From CAZLYF01 sp964586835 (lineage in GTDB: Bacteria > Bacillota > Clostridia > Christensenellales > Aristaeellaceae), in contig CAZPIC010000006.1 in NCBI GenBank assembly GCA_964586835.1, forward strand, positions 33,962-97,961: 64,000 nt of DNA, read 5' to 3'. The notes beneath the pieces were generated by a model, which had not been told where the DNA came from, searched no databases, and saw nothing but the letters and a program-made list of their open reading frames with translations. Both the position numbers and the translations under genes were made by a program. Of this stretch, positions 16,773 to 25,494 are shown one piece after another (positions within the stretch are counted from its first letter, which is position 1; each line of letters opens with the position of its first letter).

Positions 16773-17501
16773 ATGAACGCTGATCTGATCCACGAGACTG
16801 CCAGCGAGTACGCACGCCTGAAAACCGGCGAAGCGATGGAAAGGGCTGTCAACGCCGCCCTTCCACTCAGTTATGCCATCGCCGCGAGATTTTATGGCAG
16901 GGGCGTGGAGGCGGAAGACCTGCGCCAGGTCGCCGCACTTGCGCTTGTCAGCGCACTCAAAGGTTTTGACCCTTCTCGCGGCCTTCGCTTTACAACCTAT
17001 GTCACACCGACCATCACCGGGACGGTGCGCAACCATATCAGAGATAAAGCACAGCTGCTGCGGACACCTCGCGGCCTCCGCGAACAGGGCATTCAGATGG
17101 ACCGGGCCTATGACGAACTGCTTGGCACGCTCCATCGGGAACCCTCCGTAAAAGAGCTGGCTGATAGGCTTGGCTGGAGGGTAGACAGGGTGCTGGAAAT
17201 CCGGATGATGCGTGAAAAAGCCCAAGTCTCCTCCCTGGATGCGCCAGACGACGCGGGACTGATGCTCTTTGAAAAAATTGGCGATACCGACAGCCGCTTT
17301 GACGCGTTCGAGGCCCGCGAAGACCTGATGGCTGCGATGAAAAAGCTCAGTGACTTTGAAAAAAAACTGCTTGCTCTGCGCTTCAGGGATCGGCTCTCGC
17401 AACAGGCAGCCGCCCAACGCATGAACATGACCCAGATGCAGGTATCCCGCATGGAGCGAAGGCTGCTCAAGGCTCTCCGCGAGGACATGGGTGCGGGTTG
17501 A
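16773..17501 (+). CDS. RNA polymerase sigma factor, SigB/SigF/SigG family
   Basis: 242-residue sigma-70 family factor. Region 2 reads AEDLRQVAALALVSALKGFDPSRGLRFTTY and ITGTVRNHIRD, region 3 contains HREPSVKELADRLGW, and region 4 has LSDFEKKLLALRF followed by the helix-turn-helix SQQAAAQRMNMTQMQVSRMERR. The architecture is that of the stress/sporulation group rather than SigA. It follows the RsbW-like gene by one base, a typical anti-sigma/sigma order, but there is no anti-anti-sigma (RsbV/SpoIIAA) gene. It is embedded in a replication operon. Which regulon it controls cannot be told. Confidence 0.88.
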   Translation: MNADLIHETASEYARLKTGEAMERAVNAALPLSYAIAARFYGRGVEAEDLRQVAALALVSALKGFDPSRGLRFTTYVTPTITGTVRNHIRDKAQLLRTPRGLREQGIQMDRAYDELLGTLHREPSVKELADRLGWRVDRVLEIRMMREKAQVSSLDAPDDAGLMLFEKIGDTDSRFDAFEAREDLMAAMKKLSDFEKKLLALRFRDRLSQQAAAQRMNMTQMQVSRMERRLLKALREDMGAG

Positions 17502-18414
17502 GCAGATGAAGCGCTCGAACCGGCAGAGAGAAACGGCCTTGTCAAAGAGAATCCCCATCCTGAAACGGCTTGTCGACGATGGCCTCTTTTCCAACAGGAA
17601 AACCGCTTTCTCGTGGTTGCTCAGCGGCGAGGTGACCGTTAACGGAAGCATAGCCCGCCCCGGTGACTGCGTCAGCCCGCTGGACATTCTCGACGTGCCC
17701 GGTCTTGCGGCGACCTATGCCTCCAGAGGAGGTCTGAAGCTGGAAGGCGCCCTCAGCTATTTTGATCTTTCCCCTGACGGACAAGTCTGTATCGATGCAG
17801 GCGCTTCGACGGGTGGCTTCACAGACTGCCTGCTTCGTCACGGTGCAGCAAAGGTCTACGCGGTAGATGTCGGCTTTGGTCAGCTGACCGGAAAGCTCCG
17901 TCAGAATCCCAGGGTTGTCAACCTGGAAAAAACCAACCTGTCAGACGCATCACTGCTTGAGCTTTCCCCTGTTCCAAGCCTTGGGACCTGTGACCTGAGC
18001 TATCTTTCCTTAAGGAAGGCTGTACCGTACCTTCTGCCGATCCTGCATGGTCATGGCGACCTCATCTGTCTGGTCAAGCCGCTGTTTGAGACCGAGGACG
18101 CAGAGGCGCGGCGTACCGGCATCCTGAACGAGGACAGCTACAGCCCGATGCTCCATGGCCTCATCGAGGACCTGAATGCTCTGCAGGGTGTCCGCGTGCT
18201 GGACGTGACCCACAGCCCTGTTGTGGGGAACAAGCGGACGCTGGAGTTTTTCCTGCATCTTCGGGCGGGTATACAAGCCAATGTCTCTGACCTGCGCGCT
18301 TCCGTTCAGCGCAGCGTGGACAGCGCGCTGCAGCTGCTTTTCACCCCGTCCCGTACAGGCCATGGAACAAAGACCGACGGACGGCCAGGAGTGCAAGATG
18401 TTTCAAAAGGATGA
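17491..18414 (+). CDS. tlyA: TlyA-family rRNA 2'-O-methyltransferase
   Basis: 307-residue protein with an N-terminal S4 RNA-binding domain (KRIPILKRLVDDGLFSNRKTAFSWLLSGEVTVNG) and a C-terminal FtsJ-like methyltransferase domain: CIDAGASTGGFTDCLL is the S-adenosylmethionine site, followed by VYAVDVGFGQL and CDLSYLSLRKAVPYLLP. Family members methylate ribosomal RNA. The GTG at 17491 has GAGG upstream and overlaps the sigma gene by 11 bases. An ATG at 17506 is the alternative but has no clear ribosome site. Confidence 0.9.
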   Translation: MRVEQMKRSNRQRETALSKRIPILKRLVDDGLFSNRKTAFSWLLSGEVTVNGSIARPGDCVSPLDILDVPGLAATYASRGGLKLEGALSYFDLSPDGQVCIDAGASTGGFTDCLLRHGAAKVYAVDVGFGQLTGKLRQNPRVVNLEKTNLSDASLLELSPVPSLGTCDLSYLSLRKAVPYLLPILHGHGDLICLVKPLFETEDAEARRTGILNEDSYSPMLHGLIEDLNALQGVRVLDVTHSPVVGNKRTLEFFLHLRAGIQANVSDLRASVQRSVDSALQLLFTPSRTGHGTKTDGRPGVQDVSKG

Positions 18415-19855
18415 CCAGTGCCGTGTGTTCGGCATCACCGCGGTGGAAAACCTGTTCCTGACGGAGTATATGCCCGCTGCGGAAGGTGACTATATCAAGG
18501 TGTATCTGTCGGGGCTCTATCACAGCCAGCATGCGCCGGAAGGCTTCGGCCTTCCCCAGCTGGCCGCCGAGCTATCCATGACAGAGTCGCAGGTGGAGGC
18601 AGCGCTCAGATACTGGGAGCGCAGAAGATTGCTTGCCCGTATCAGCGACAGCCCGCCCGTTTACCGCTTCCACCACCTCGGACAGCGCATGCTCACCGGC
18701 CAGGATAGCCCGGCGGAGGACCGGGATTACATCGCTTTTGCCGAGTCTGTCTACGCGCTCTTTGAGGGCAAGCGGAAGATCCGCCCGTCCGAGATCGCCA
18801 TCGCTCACGAGTGGACCCTGGAACTTGGCCTGCCCGGAGAAGCTGTCCTGATGCTTTTAAACCACTGTCTCCATACCCGCGGCAGTAGCTTCTCCTTTAA
18901 GAGCGCCCAGACCCTGGCGGTGAGCATGGCGGAGGAAAACGTCCGAACGGGGGAAGAGGCTGAAGCCTTCCTAAGCCAGAGCAGACAGGCGTATGAGGGT
19001 GCGCGGGCAGTATTGAAACGTTTCAACTTCCGACGGCTCCCCACCCAGGACGAGGTGTCGCTCTATCGCGTCTGGACCGAGCAATGGCAGTTCTCCCAGG
19101 AGGCGGTGCTCGCCGCGTGCAGCGAAACCGTGAAGGCCAGCAACCCTTCCTTCGCCTATCTGGGCGCCGTGCTGGAAGGTATCCGGCGCCGAGGCGGCGC
19201 CCACACAAAGGCACAGGTAGACGACAGGCTGTCGCTTGAAAGCGAGGACTTCGCGTGTGCGAAGGAAGTCCTCAGGCTTCTTGGAGCAAGGATCAGCCCC
19301 ACAGCGGTCGCAGGCGCCTGCGCCACGCTCCGGCAGAGCCATGCGCAGCCCTTGATCTTCCTGGCCGCCGGAGAAGTCTCCCGCAGAGGAGGCCTTTTTC
19401 AGGACATCGAACCGCTCCTGGTCGCCTGGAAGGAAGGCGGTTTGCGGACAGCAGAGGAAGTGAACGCCTTGATCGCACGCGAGCGCAGTCAGGACGAACT
19501 CCTGATCAAGGTGTTTGACGCCTGCGGGCAGCATGGCCGACCTGGGAGCAAGGACAGACAGGTGCTGAGCGCCTGGCTTGACGAAGGGCACTCTCCCGCG
19601 CTGATCCTTGCGGCAGCCGTTCAGGCGCGGAGCTCCAGGTTAAAGATGCCCTATATCACCAAAGTTCTGGCCTCCTGGAAAGAGTCCGGGATCAGCACGC
19701 CCGAGCAGGCCGCTGGGCCGACCGGTCGGGGAACCGCTCCCCCCTCCCGCCGCGTGAAGGCCCAGCAATACACCCAGCGTGCCTACACTGAGGAAGAGCT
19801 TGCGTCCCACGCTGTCGACCTGGTGGAGGAGGCGCGTAAATATGATGGACAATGA
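18398..19855 (+). CDS. dnaD: DnaD-domain replication initiation protein
   Basis: 485-residue primosome protein of the DnaB/DnaD family that helps load the replicative helicase. The N-terminal winged-helix region includes LPQLAAELSMTESQVEAALRYWERRRLL. Repeats of the DnaB_2-type fold follow, for example LPTQDEVSLYRVWTEQWQFSQEAV with SFAYLGAVLEGI, and a second unit near residues 370-430. It is longer than Bacillus DnaD (232), closer to DnaB. The ATG at 18398 is preceded by AGGAG and overlaps tlyA by 17 bases. dnaI follows with a 14-base overlap. Confidence 0.85.
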   Translation: MFQKDDQCRVFGITAVENLFLTEYMPAAEGDYIKVYLSGLYHSQHAPEGFGLPQLAAELSMTESQVEAALRYWERRRLLARISDSPPVYRFHHLGQRMLTGQDSPAEDRDYIAFAESVYALFEGKRKIRPSEIAIAHEWTLELGLPGEAVLMLLNHCLHTRGSSFSFKSAQTLAVSMAEENVRTGEEAEAFLSQSRQAYEGARAVLKRFNFRRLPTQDEVSLYRVWTEQWQFSQEAVLAACSETVKASNPSFAYLGAVLEGIRRRGGAHTKAQVDDRLSLESEDFACAKEVLRLLGARISPTAVAGACATLRQSHAQPLIFLAAGEVSRRGGLFQDIEPLLVAWKEGGLRTAEEVNALIARERSQDELLIKVFDACGQHGRPGSKDRQVLSAWLDEGHSPALILAAAVQARSSRLKMPYITKVLASWKESGISTPEQAAGPTGRGTAPPSRRVKAQQYTQRAYTEEELASHAVDLVEEARKYDGQ

Positions 19856-20807
19856 GCTGCTTAGGCAGGCCTTGTCCGAATGCCGCGCCCGACAGAGCGA
19901 AAACGCGGCTGAGGAGCGTCGGCGTCTGAGGAAAGCCACAGAGCTTTGCCCCCAGATCGGACAGCTTTACACTGCCCGCAGGGAAGACATCTTCACCAGC
20001 CTGCGCTCCGCTATGGACGGTCTGGGCACGACAGATATCGGAAGCCTGATCCAATCCAGGAATACCCAGATCGCTTCTCTCCTGGAAGAGCACGGCCTTG
20101 ACAGGCAGTACCTCGACGCAGTCTACAGCTGCACGCTGTGCAACGACACCGGTTACTCCGTCTCCTCTGGAAAACGCCTTTGTCCATGCGTCATTGACAG
20201 GGTCAATACGCTGCAGAACAAAGGCATCCTGTCCGAGGACGCCGAAAGCTTCGAGCGGTATGACGATGCTGTTTTCTCCGAGTCCCTGCTGGCGGGAATC
20301 AACGTCACGCAGCGTGCCTATATGCGGGCCGTCAGGGCGCGCTGCGAGGAATATGCCAATGCTGTGCCCGATGCCTCCGTTCAAAATCTTCTGTTGTATG
20401 GCGGCAACGGCCTTGGAAAAACCTTTTTGCTGCGGTCCATTGGCATCCGCGCCATCCAGCGTCGGGTTCCCACCCTGGCGTATACCTCCAACGCCCTTCT
20501 CAACCGTATCAGGAAGGCATACTTCGCCCGCGAGCCAGAAGAGGACGGGGCCCATATGCGGGTCCCCCTCCTGCTCATTGATGATCTGGGGACGGAGCCT
20601 CTTTGGGAAAACATCACCGTCGAGCAACTCTTTGTACTGGTCAGTGGCCGTCTGGACTCCGGGCGCCACACCGTAATCAGCACCAACCTCAGCCTGTCCG
20701 AGCTGAAGTCCCGCTATACCGAGAGGATCATGTCAAGGCTCATGGACGAGCGCAAAAGTAGGATCCTTCAATTCCTTGGCGAGGATATACGGGGCAGGAA
20801 GGGGTGA
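19842..20807 (+). CDS. dnaI: Helicase loader, DnaC/DnaI-type AAA+ ATPase
   Basis: 321-residue ATPase that loads the replicative helicase. A Cys cluster (YSCTLCNDTGY ... RLCPC, about residues 90-113) forms the zinc-binding region, Walker A is GGNGLGKTFLL, Walker B is LLLIDDLGTEP, and sensor residues lie in VISTNLSLSELKSRY. The ATG at 19842 (followed by another ATG) has GGAGGAGG upstream inside dnaD. It ends the dnaE operon and overlaps the convergent hemZ gene by 75 bases. Confidence 0.92.
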   Translation: MMDNELLRQALSECRARQSENAAEERRRLRKATELCPQIGQLYTARREDIFTSLRSAMDGLGTTDIGSLIQSRNTQIASLLEEHGLDRQYLDAVYSCTLCNDTGYSVSSGKRLCPCVIDRVNTLQNKGILSEDAESFERYDDAVFSESLLAGINVTQRAYMRAVRARCEEYANAVPDASVQNLLLYGGNGLGKTFLLRSIGIRAIQRRVPTLAYTSNALLNRIRKAYFAREPEEDGAHMRVPLLLIDDLGTEPLWENITVEQLFVLVSGRLDSGRHTVISTNLSLSELKSRYTERIMSRLMDERKSRILQFLGEDIRGRKG

Positions 20808-22265
20808 CGGCACCCCTTCCGCCCGGTTGCACCACAGGGTACGTTTTCGCTGCGACATTTCTCCAGCCCGCGACATATAATGACCAACATCCTTGACGTT
20901 CGGCATCCGGATGATGTGTTCACGCCGTGGGTACACGCGCTTGGATACAGCGCCGGCACCCAGCGCCAGCACGCTGACCGTGTCTTCCATTGTATCCACA
21001 TTGTAAAGACAACCGCGCCCTTCAGGGGCATATCCGATGTTTTCAAGACCTCCGGCCATGTGTTTTTGCCTGTAGAGGTAGTACGGCCGAAGATCCATGG
21101 CGCCGGCTGCACGCGCCGCGAGCGTAAGCATGGAGGAAACCATGAGCCCGGAAGGCAGGGCATCACCGCAAAGGTGCATGTCCGATGTCCTCTTGATGCA
21201 AAGCGTATGGACTGTCAGGTGATCAGGCTTCATGGCGCCGACCCACCTGAGCGTCTGTGTAAACATCTCCGCGTCCTCCCCAGGAAGCCCGGCAATCAGA
21301 TCCATATTGATGCATGAAAACCCCTCTGCCCGAGCAGCCTCATACGCGAGCTGTGTCTGCAGACGCGTGTGAAGTCGACCTATCAGCCGGAGTGTTTTGT
21401 CATGCATCGTCTGGGGGTTGATCGATATCCTGGTCACGCCCGCATCGGCGATGATGCGCAGCTTCTCGCGGTCCAGAGAGTCGGGCCTTCCCGCTTCCAC
21501 CGTCCCCTCGGTTGCCTGTGTGATAAAAGGATGCGATGCCTTGAGTACGCGCTGCAACAGGGGCGCGGGCAGCGCTGTCGGTGTGCCGCCTCCCATGTAG
21601 AAGGCCCGGACCTTGAGTCCCCGCTCATCCATCAGCGTTCGAACACCGCGGATTTCCTCCTCCAGCGCGTCAATATATGCAGGGAGCTGAGAGCCATCCC
21701 CCACACACGCGCTGATGAAGCTGCAGTATCTGCATCGACTGAGACAAAACGGGATGCTGACATACACATCCACGTCGTTCTCAACCGCAGCGGGAATGGA
21801 GCTTTGCGCACCCACCACCTCCATCAGGAGGGCAGCCTTTTCCTCGCTGAGATCGTATTGCCTTCTGACCCGCTCACAGGCTTCATCAAGCGCCCTCCCT
21901 GCCTGGAGGCTCTCGTAAACCAGGCGCGTCGGTCGAATACCGGTCAACGCGCCCCAGGGAGGATGGATCCCAGTCCCCTGCTTAAACGCCATGTACGCCG
22001 CAAGCTTGATTTGCCGCCTGCGGTGTCGATCGTCCCCAGGAAAGCCCGCAACGGGAAGAGACCGGCTTTCTCCGGCAGCGGACACAGGTCCTGACAAGCG
22101 GACAGTACAGACACGTAGAGGGCCATCCCAGCCCTCCAGGCAGTCCACGATCAGCGTGTCACCCTCGAGATCTTCCGTCAGCTCTACGCGCCCGAAAAAA
22201 ATCGTCGCTATATCCGCGATGTCCCGAACCAGCTTATACGAGGCAGGCCGGACCCACAACTTCAT
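20733..22265 (-). CDS. hemZ: Coproporphyrinogen dehydrogenase-like radical SAM protein HemZ
   Basis: 510-residue protein of the oxygen-independent coproporphyrinogen oxidase family. The radical SAM cluster motif CxxxCxxC is at C174, C178 and C181 (IPFCLSRCRYCSF), with FYMGGGTPTALP and INMDLIAGLPGED downstream. A long N-terminal extension of about 165 residues is typical of HemZ. Its physiological role in heme synthesis is debated, and no other heme genes are in the window. The 3' end overlaps dnaI tail to tail, and the start overlaps the hydrolase gene by 4 bases. Confidence 0.9.
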   Translation of the reverse strand: MKLWVRPASYKLVRDIADIATIFFGRVELTEDLEGDTLIVDCLEGWDGPLRVCTVRLSGPVSAAGESRSLPVAGFPGDDRHRRRQIKLAAYMAFKQGTGIHPPWGALTGIRPTRLVYESLQAGRALDEACERVRRQYDLSEEKAALLMEVVGAQSSIPAAVENDVDVYVSIPFCLSRCRYCSFISACVGDGSQLPAYIDALEEEIRGVRTLMDERGLKVRAFYMGGGTPTALPAPLLQRVLKASHPFITQATEGTVEAGRPDSLDREKLRIIADAGVTRISINPQTMHDKTLRLIGRLHTRLQTQLAYEAARAEGFSCINMDLIAGLPGEDAEMFTQTLRWVGAMKPDHLTVHTLCIKRTSDMHLCGDALPSGLMVSSMLTLAARAAGAMDLRPYYLYRQKHMAGGLENIGYAPEGRGCLYNVDTMEDTVSVLALGAGAVSKRVYPRREHIIRMPNVKDVGHYMSRAGEMSQRKRTLWCNRAEGVPSPLPAPYILAKELKDPTFALVHEP

Positions 22266-22834
22266 GTGATGACCATGCCCTCGCCGTGTCCAGGCCAGGC
22301 ACAGCAGCCTTTGAATTGTCGCAAAAGACGCAGCGACGCCCGCATCTGCGCTGCGTCCCCTCCCGGAAGGTCTGTGCGGCCATGCAACCCGTCGGCAAAA
22401 AGTGTATCCCCTGTGAAGAGGTCGTTTTCACACTTCAGGCATACCCCGCCAGGCGTATGCCCGGGCGTATGCACCACCTCAAGGCGCAGTCCCGCGATAT
22501 CAAGCGTCTGACCCGCCTGTAGAAAGTCGCTGGCCGGCGGTCTATAAGCGCTGTCATCAAAGAGATAAGCCGCGCTCAGGACCGGGTCTGTCAGCATGGG
22601 AGCGTCCTGATGGTGTATATAAATGGGGGCATCGCTAAAGCTTGAAAGGGCTCCCGTATGATCCCAGTGTCCGTGCGTGAGAACAACCCCGGCGACCCTG
22701 CGGTGACCGACATGCCTGGAAATAAGGTCTCCCTGCGCTCCCGGATCCAGCAGCACCACGTCCTCCCTCCCCGCCAGGGAAAGGATATAGCAGTTCGTCC
22801 CGAGGCTTCCCACAACAAGCGTCTCTATTTGCAT
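22262..22834 (-). CDS. Metallo-beta-lactamase-fold hydrolase (glyoxalase II-like)
   Basis: 190-residue single-domain hydrolase. The zinc-binding HxHxDH motif is THGHWDHTG (H54, H56, D58, H59), with further ligands in VHTPGHTPGG, FTGDTLF and the C-terminal WPGHGEG. This matches the YqgX/GloB-like group that hydrolyses thioesters, though the exact substrate is unknown. It lies in the relA-dtd-hemZ operon, as in many Clostridia. Confidence 0.88.
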   Translation of the reverse strand: MQIETLVVGSLGTNCYILSLAGREDVVLLDPGAQGDLISRHVGHRRVAGVVLTHGHWDHTGALSSFSDAPIYIHHQDAPMLTDPVLSAAYLFDDSAYRPPASDFLQAGQTLDIAGLRLEVVHTPGHTPGGVCLKCENDLFTGDTLFADGLHGRTDLPGGDAAQMRASLRLLRQFKGCCAWPGHGEGMVIT

Positions 22835-22848
22835 GGTTGCCGCCTCTC

Positions 22849-23298
22849 CTAAAAAGTCTTTTTACTATCCAGCAAAAGGGTCACCGGCCCGTCATTGACC
22901 AGCGCAATGCGCATATGCCCGCCGAAGCGCCCAGTGAAAACCGTGACGCCGTGGGATGCAATCCGTTCGCAACAGGCCTCATAAAGCTCATTTGCCCGCT
23001 GGGGCTCCTCTGCCCTGACAAAGCCTGGCCTGTTTTGCCCACGCGCGTCACCCAGGAGGGTAAACTGGCTGATTGCCATCACCGCGCCCTTCACATCACG
23101 CACAGAGAGATTCATCTTTCCCTGCCCGTCACTGAAGATCCTCAGCTTCACGATTTTGTCCGCAAGGTAGCGGGCATCCTCGAGGACATCGCCTCCTTCT
23201 ACGCCAATGAGGGCCACCAGCCCATGCTCCATGCTTGCAAGCGCCCTCCCTTCCACCTCGACGGACGCTTCAGTCACCCTCTGTACAACGCTACGCAT
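22849..23298 (-). CDS. dtd: D-aminoacyl-tRNA deacylase
   Basis: 149-residue enzyme that removes D-amino acids mischarged onto tRNA. MRSVVQRVTEASVEVEG is the family N-terminus. The active-site SQFTLLGD and the cross-subunit motif VNDGPVTLLLDS (usual form NxGPVT) are both present. It is 13 bases after relA and 14 bases before the hydrolase gene. Confidence 0.94.
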   Translation of the reverse strand: MRSVVQRVTEASVEVEGRALASMEHGLVALIGVEGGDVLEDARYLADKIVKLRIFSDGQGKMNLSVRDVKGAVMAISQFTLLGDARGQNRPGFVRAEEPQRANELYEACCERIASHGVTVFTGRFGGHMRIALVNDGPVTLLLDSKKTF

Positions 23299-23310
23299 GC
23301 TGTCCTCTCC

Positions 23311-25491
23311 CTAACTAACACTTCGGTAGGCCTCAAGCACATCGGAACGCTTCTGCAGCCGTCCCACTGCCTGCCTGAGCTGTTCTTTGCTCGTCACCTG
23401 TATCACCATATGAATGGAGCAGGTCCCGTTTTTGTTCACCTTAACCGACACCGCGGTGACAGGCGTTCCCAATTCTGAAACAAAGACTGTGATCTCACCC
23501 AGGAGACTTGGATGATCATAGGCAATGATCCGGATGCTGGCGTTGAAGATCTCCTTCTCCTCCTCAGACCAAGAGACATGTACCATTCGCTCAGGCTCCG
23601 CACGCAGCGCATTGACGCAGTCTGATTTGTGGACTGTCACGCCTCGTCCTCTCGTCACATATCCGATGATTTCATCCCCGGGCACGGGGTTACAGCAGTG
23701 CGCAAAGCGCACAAGCATGCCCGCGCCCCCCTCCACATAGATGCCACGTGTAGGCTTGCCTTTTTGAAGAACTTCCCGGGGTTCCGGAAGCGTGATTGGT
23801 TTCTTGGGGGCTGCTGCCTCCTCGCCGCGCCTCTGTTCCTCCATCAAGCGGCTGATCACGAATGCGGATTGCAGGGCACCATAACCCACCGCGCCAAAGA
23901 CAGCGTCAAGATCTGAAAACGCGTATTTTTTAAGGATCGGCTCTATCAGGTCCGGCTTGGTCAAATCCCCCAGCCTTGCGCCGCGACGCTTGGCCTCGTG
24001 CTCAAGCATGTCTCTGCCCTTTTGGACGTTTTCTCCATAGAGCTCTTTTTTAAAGAACTGCCGGATCTTCGTCTTGGCTTGCTGGGTTTTTACGATGGCA
24101 AGCCAGTCCATGCTAGGCCCTTTGGAGGAAGAGGAGGTCATAATCTCGATCCGGTCGCCAGTGTTGAGTTCCGTGCTCAGCGGCACGATTTTTCCGTTAA
24201 CTTTTGCCCCTACGCAGGAATTTCCGACCTGTGAATGGATGCGGTAGGCGAAGTCGAGGGGCGTCGCCCCCCGCTGCATGTTGATAATATCGCCTTTGGG
24301 GGTGAAGAGAAAAACCTCCTCGCTGAACAGGTCTGTCTTGAGGCCATCGATGAACTCTCTGCTGTCGCGTGTCTCAGACTGCCAGTCAAGAATCTGGCGA
24401 AGCCAGTATAGCTTCTTGTCCAAGCCGCTGTTGTTGCCCCCCTCCTTGTAGTTCCAGTGCGCAGCGATGCCGTATTCAGCGACGCGGTGCATTTCGCGAG
24501 TCCTGATCTGAACCTCAAAGGGCGCAGGGATGGTTCGGCCCCCAATCAGTGTCGTATGCAGAGACTGGTACATATTATTTTTAGGAACAGAAATGAAATC
24601 CTTGAAGCGCCCGGGTACCTGATTCCACAGCGTATGCACCACACCAAGAACCGTATAGCAGTCAAGCACCGTATCGACCAGCACGCGGATGGCGATGAGG
24701 TCGTAGATCTGCTCAAAATGCCTGTTCTGGATCACCATCTTGCGGTAGATGCTGTAGAGGTGTTTGGGCCTTCCCTCGATTTCATAGCCCTTTAAGCCCA
24801 TCTCGTCCAGTTTCTCGGAGAGGATGCGGATCACCGTCCGGATCTGTTCTTCCCGCTCCGCCCGTTTCAGCCCTACTTTCTGCGCGACAAGCCTGTATCC
24901 CTCCGGATCGATGTACCTCAGCGCCAGATCCTCTATTTCCTGCTTGATGGCATAGACACCCAGCCTGTGAGCGATGGGCGCATAGATATCCAGCGTTTCA
25001 CGGGCGATGGACCTCTGCCGTTCTTGAGACTGGAAGCCCAGGGTACGCATGTTGTGCAGGCGATCCGCCAGCTTGATCAATACGACCCGGATGTCCTTTC
25101 CCATTGCAAGGATCATCTTGCGAAGGGATTCTGCCTGCAGCTCTTCCCGGTCGGAAAAACTGAGCTTACCTAGCTTTGTCACCCCATCCACCAGCCGCGC
25201 AACTTCCGGACCAAACGCTTTGTCAATGGTCTCCAGCGTAATGCCTTCGCAGTCCTCCACCGTATCATGCAGCAAGCCCGCAGCGATCGTCGGGGCATCC
25301 AGCATCAGCTCAACGAGGATGCTCGCCACGCTGAGGGGATGGACGAAGTATGGCTCGCCGCTCTTTCTCAGCTGGCCCTCATGGGCGCTCTGGGCAAACC
25401 TGTAAGCCTTTTCAATGAGGAGGTGGTTGTCCTCGGGCTGGACCTTCCTTGCCTTTGAGAGCATCTCCTCAAGAGATAGAGGTTCAAACAT
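23311..25491 (-). CDS. relA: Bifunctional (p)ppGpp synthetase/hydrolase
   Basis: 726-residue stringent-response enzyme of the Rel type. The HD hydrolase domain is intact (GLLHDTVEDCEG), followed by the synthetase domain (KPKHLYSIYRKM-type segment, IYDLIAIRVLV), a TGS domain (VFLFTPKGDIINMQRGATPLDFAYRIH), a zinc-finger-like region with HCCNPVPGDEIIGYV, and a C-terminal ACT domain. Both catalytic halves appear functional. It sits between recJ and dtd with 3 and 12 base gaps. Confidence 0.95.
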   Translation of the reverse strand: MFEPLSLEEMLSKARKVQPEDNHLLIEKAYRFAQSAHEGQLRKSGEPYFVHPLSVASILVELMLDAPTIAAGLLHDTVEDCEGITLETIDKAFGPEVARLVDGVTKLGKLSFSDREELQAESLRKMILAMGKDIRVVLIKLADRLHNMRTLGFQSQERQRSIARETLDIYAPIAHRLGVYAIKQEIEDLALRYIDPEGYRLVAQKVGLKRAEREEQIRTVIRILSEKLDEMGLKGYEIEGRPKHLYSIYRKMVIQNRHFEQIYDLIAIRVLVDTVLDCYTVLGVVHTLWNQVPGRFKDFISVPKNNMYQSLHTTLIGGRTIPAPFEVQIRTREMHRVAEYGIAAHWNYKEGGNNSGLDKKLYWLRQILDWQSETRDSREFIDGLKTDLFSEEVFLFTPKGDIINMQRGATPLDFAYRIHSQVGNSCVGAKVNGKIVPLSTELNTGDRIEIMTSSSSKGPSMDWLAIVKTQQAKTKIRQFFKKELYGENVQKGRDMLEHEAKRRGARLGDLTKPDLIEPILKKYAFSDLDAVFGAVGYGALQSAFVISRLMEEQRRGEEAAAPKKPITLPEPREVLQKGKPTRGIYVEGGAGMLVRFAHCCNPVPGDEIIGYVTRGRGVTVHKSDCVNALRAEPERMVHVSWSEEEKEIFNASIRIIAYDHPSLLGEITVFVSELGTPVTAVSVKVNKNGTCSIHMVIQVTSKEQLRQAVGRLQKRSDVLEAYRSVS

Positions 25492-25494
25492 GTT

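Noticed and set aside
19692..20669. 325-codon open frame on the minus strand
   Set aside because: It covers dnaI in antisense and has no recognisable domain.
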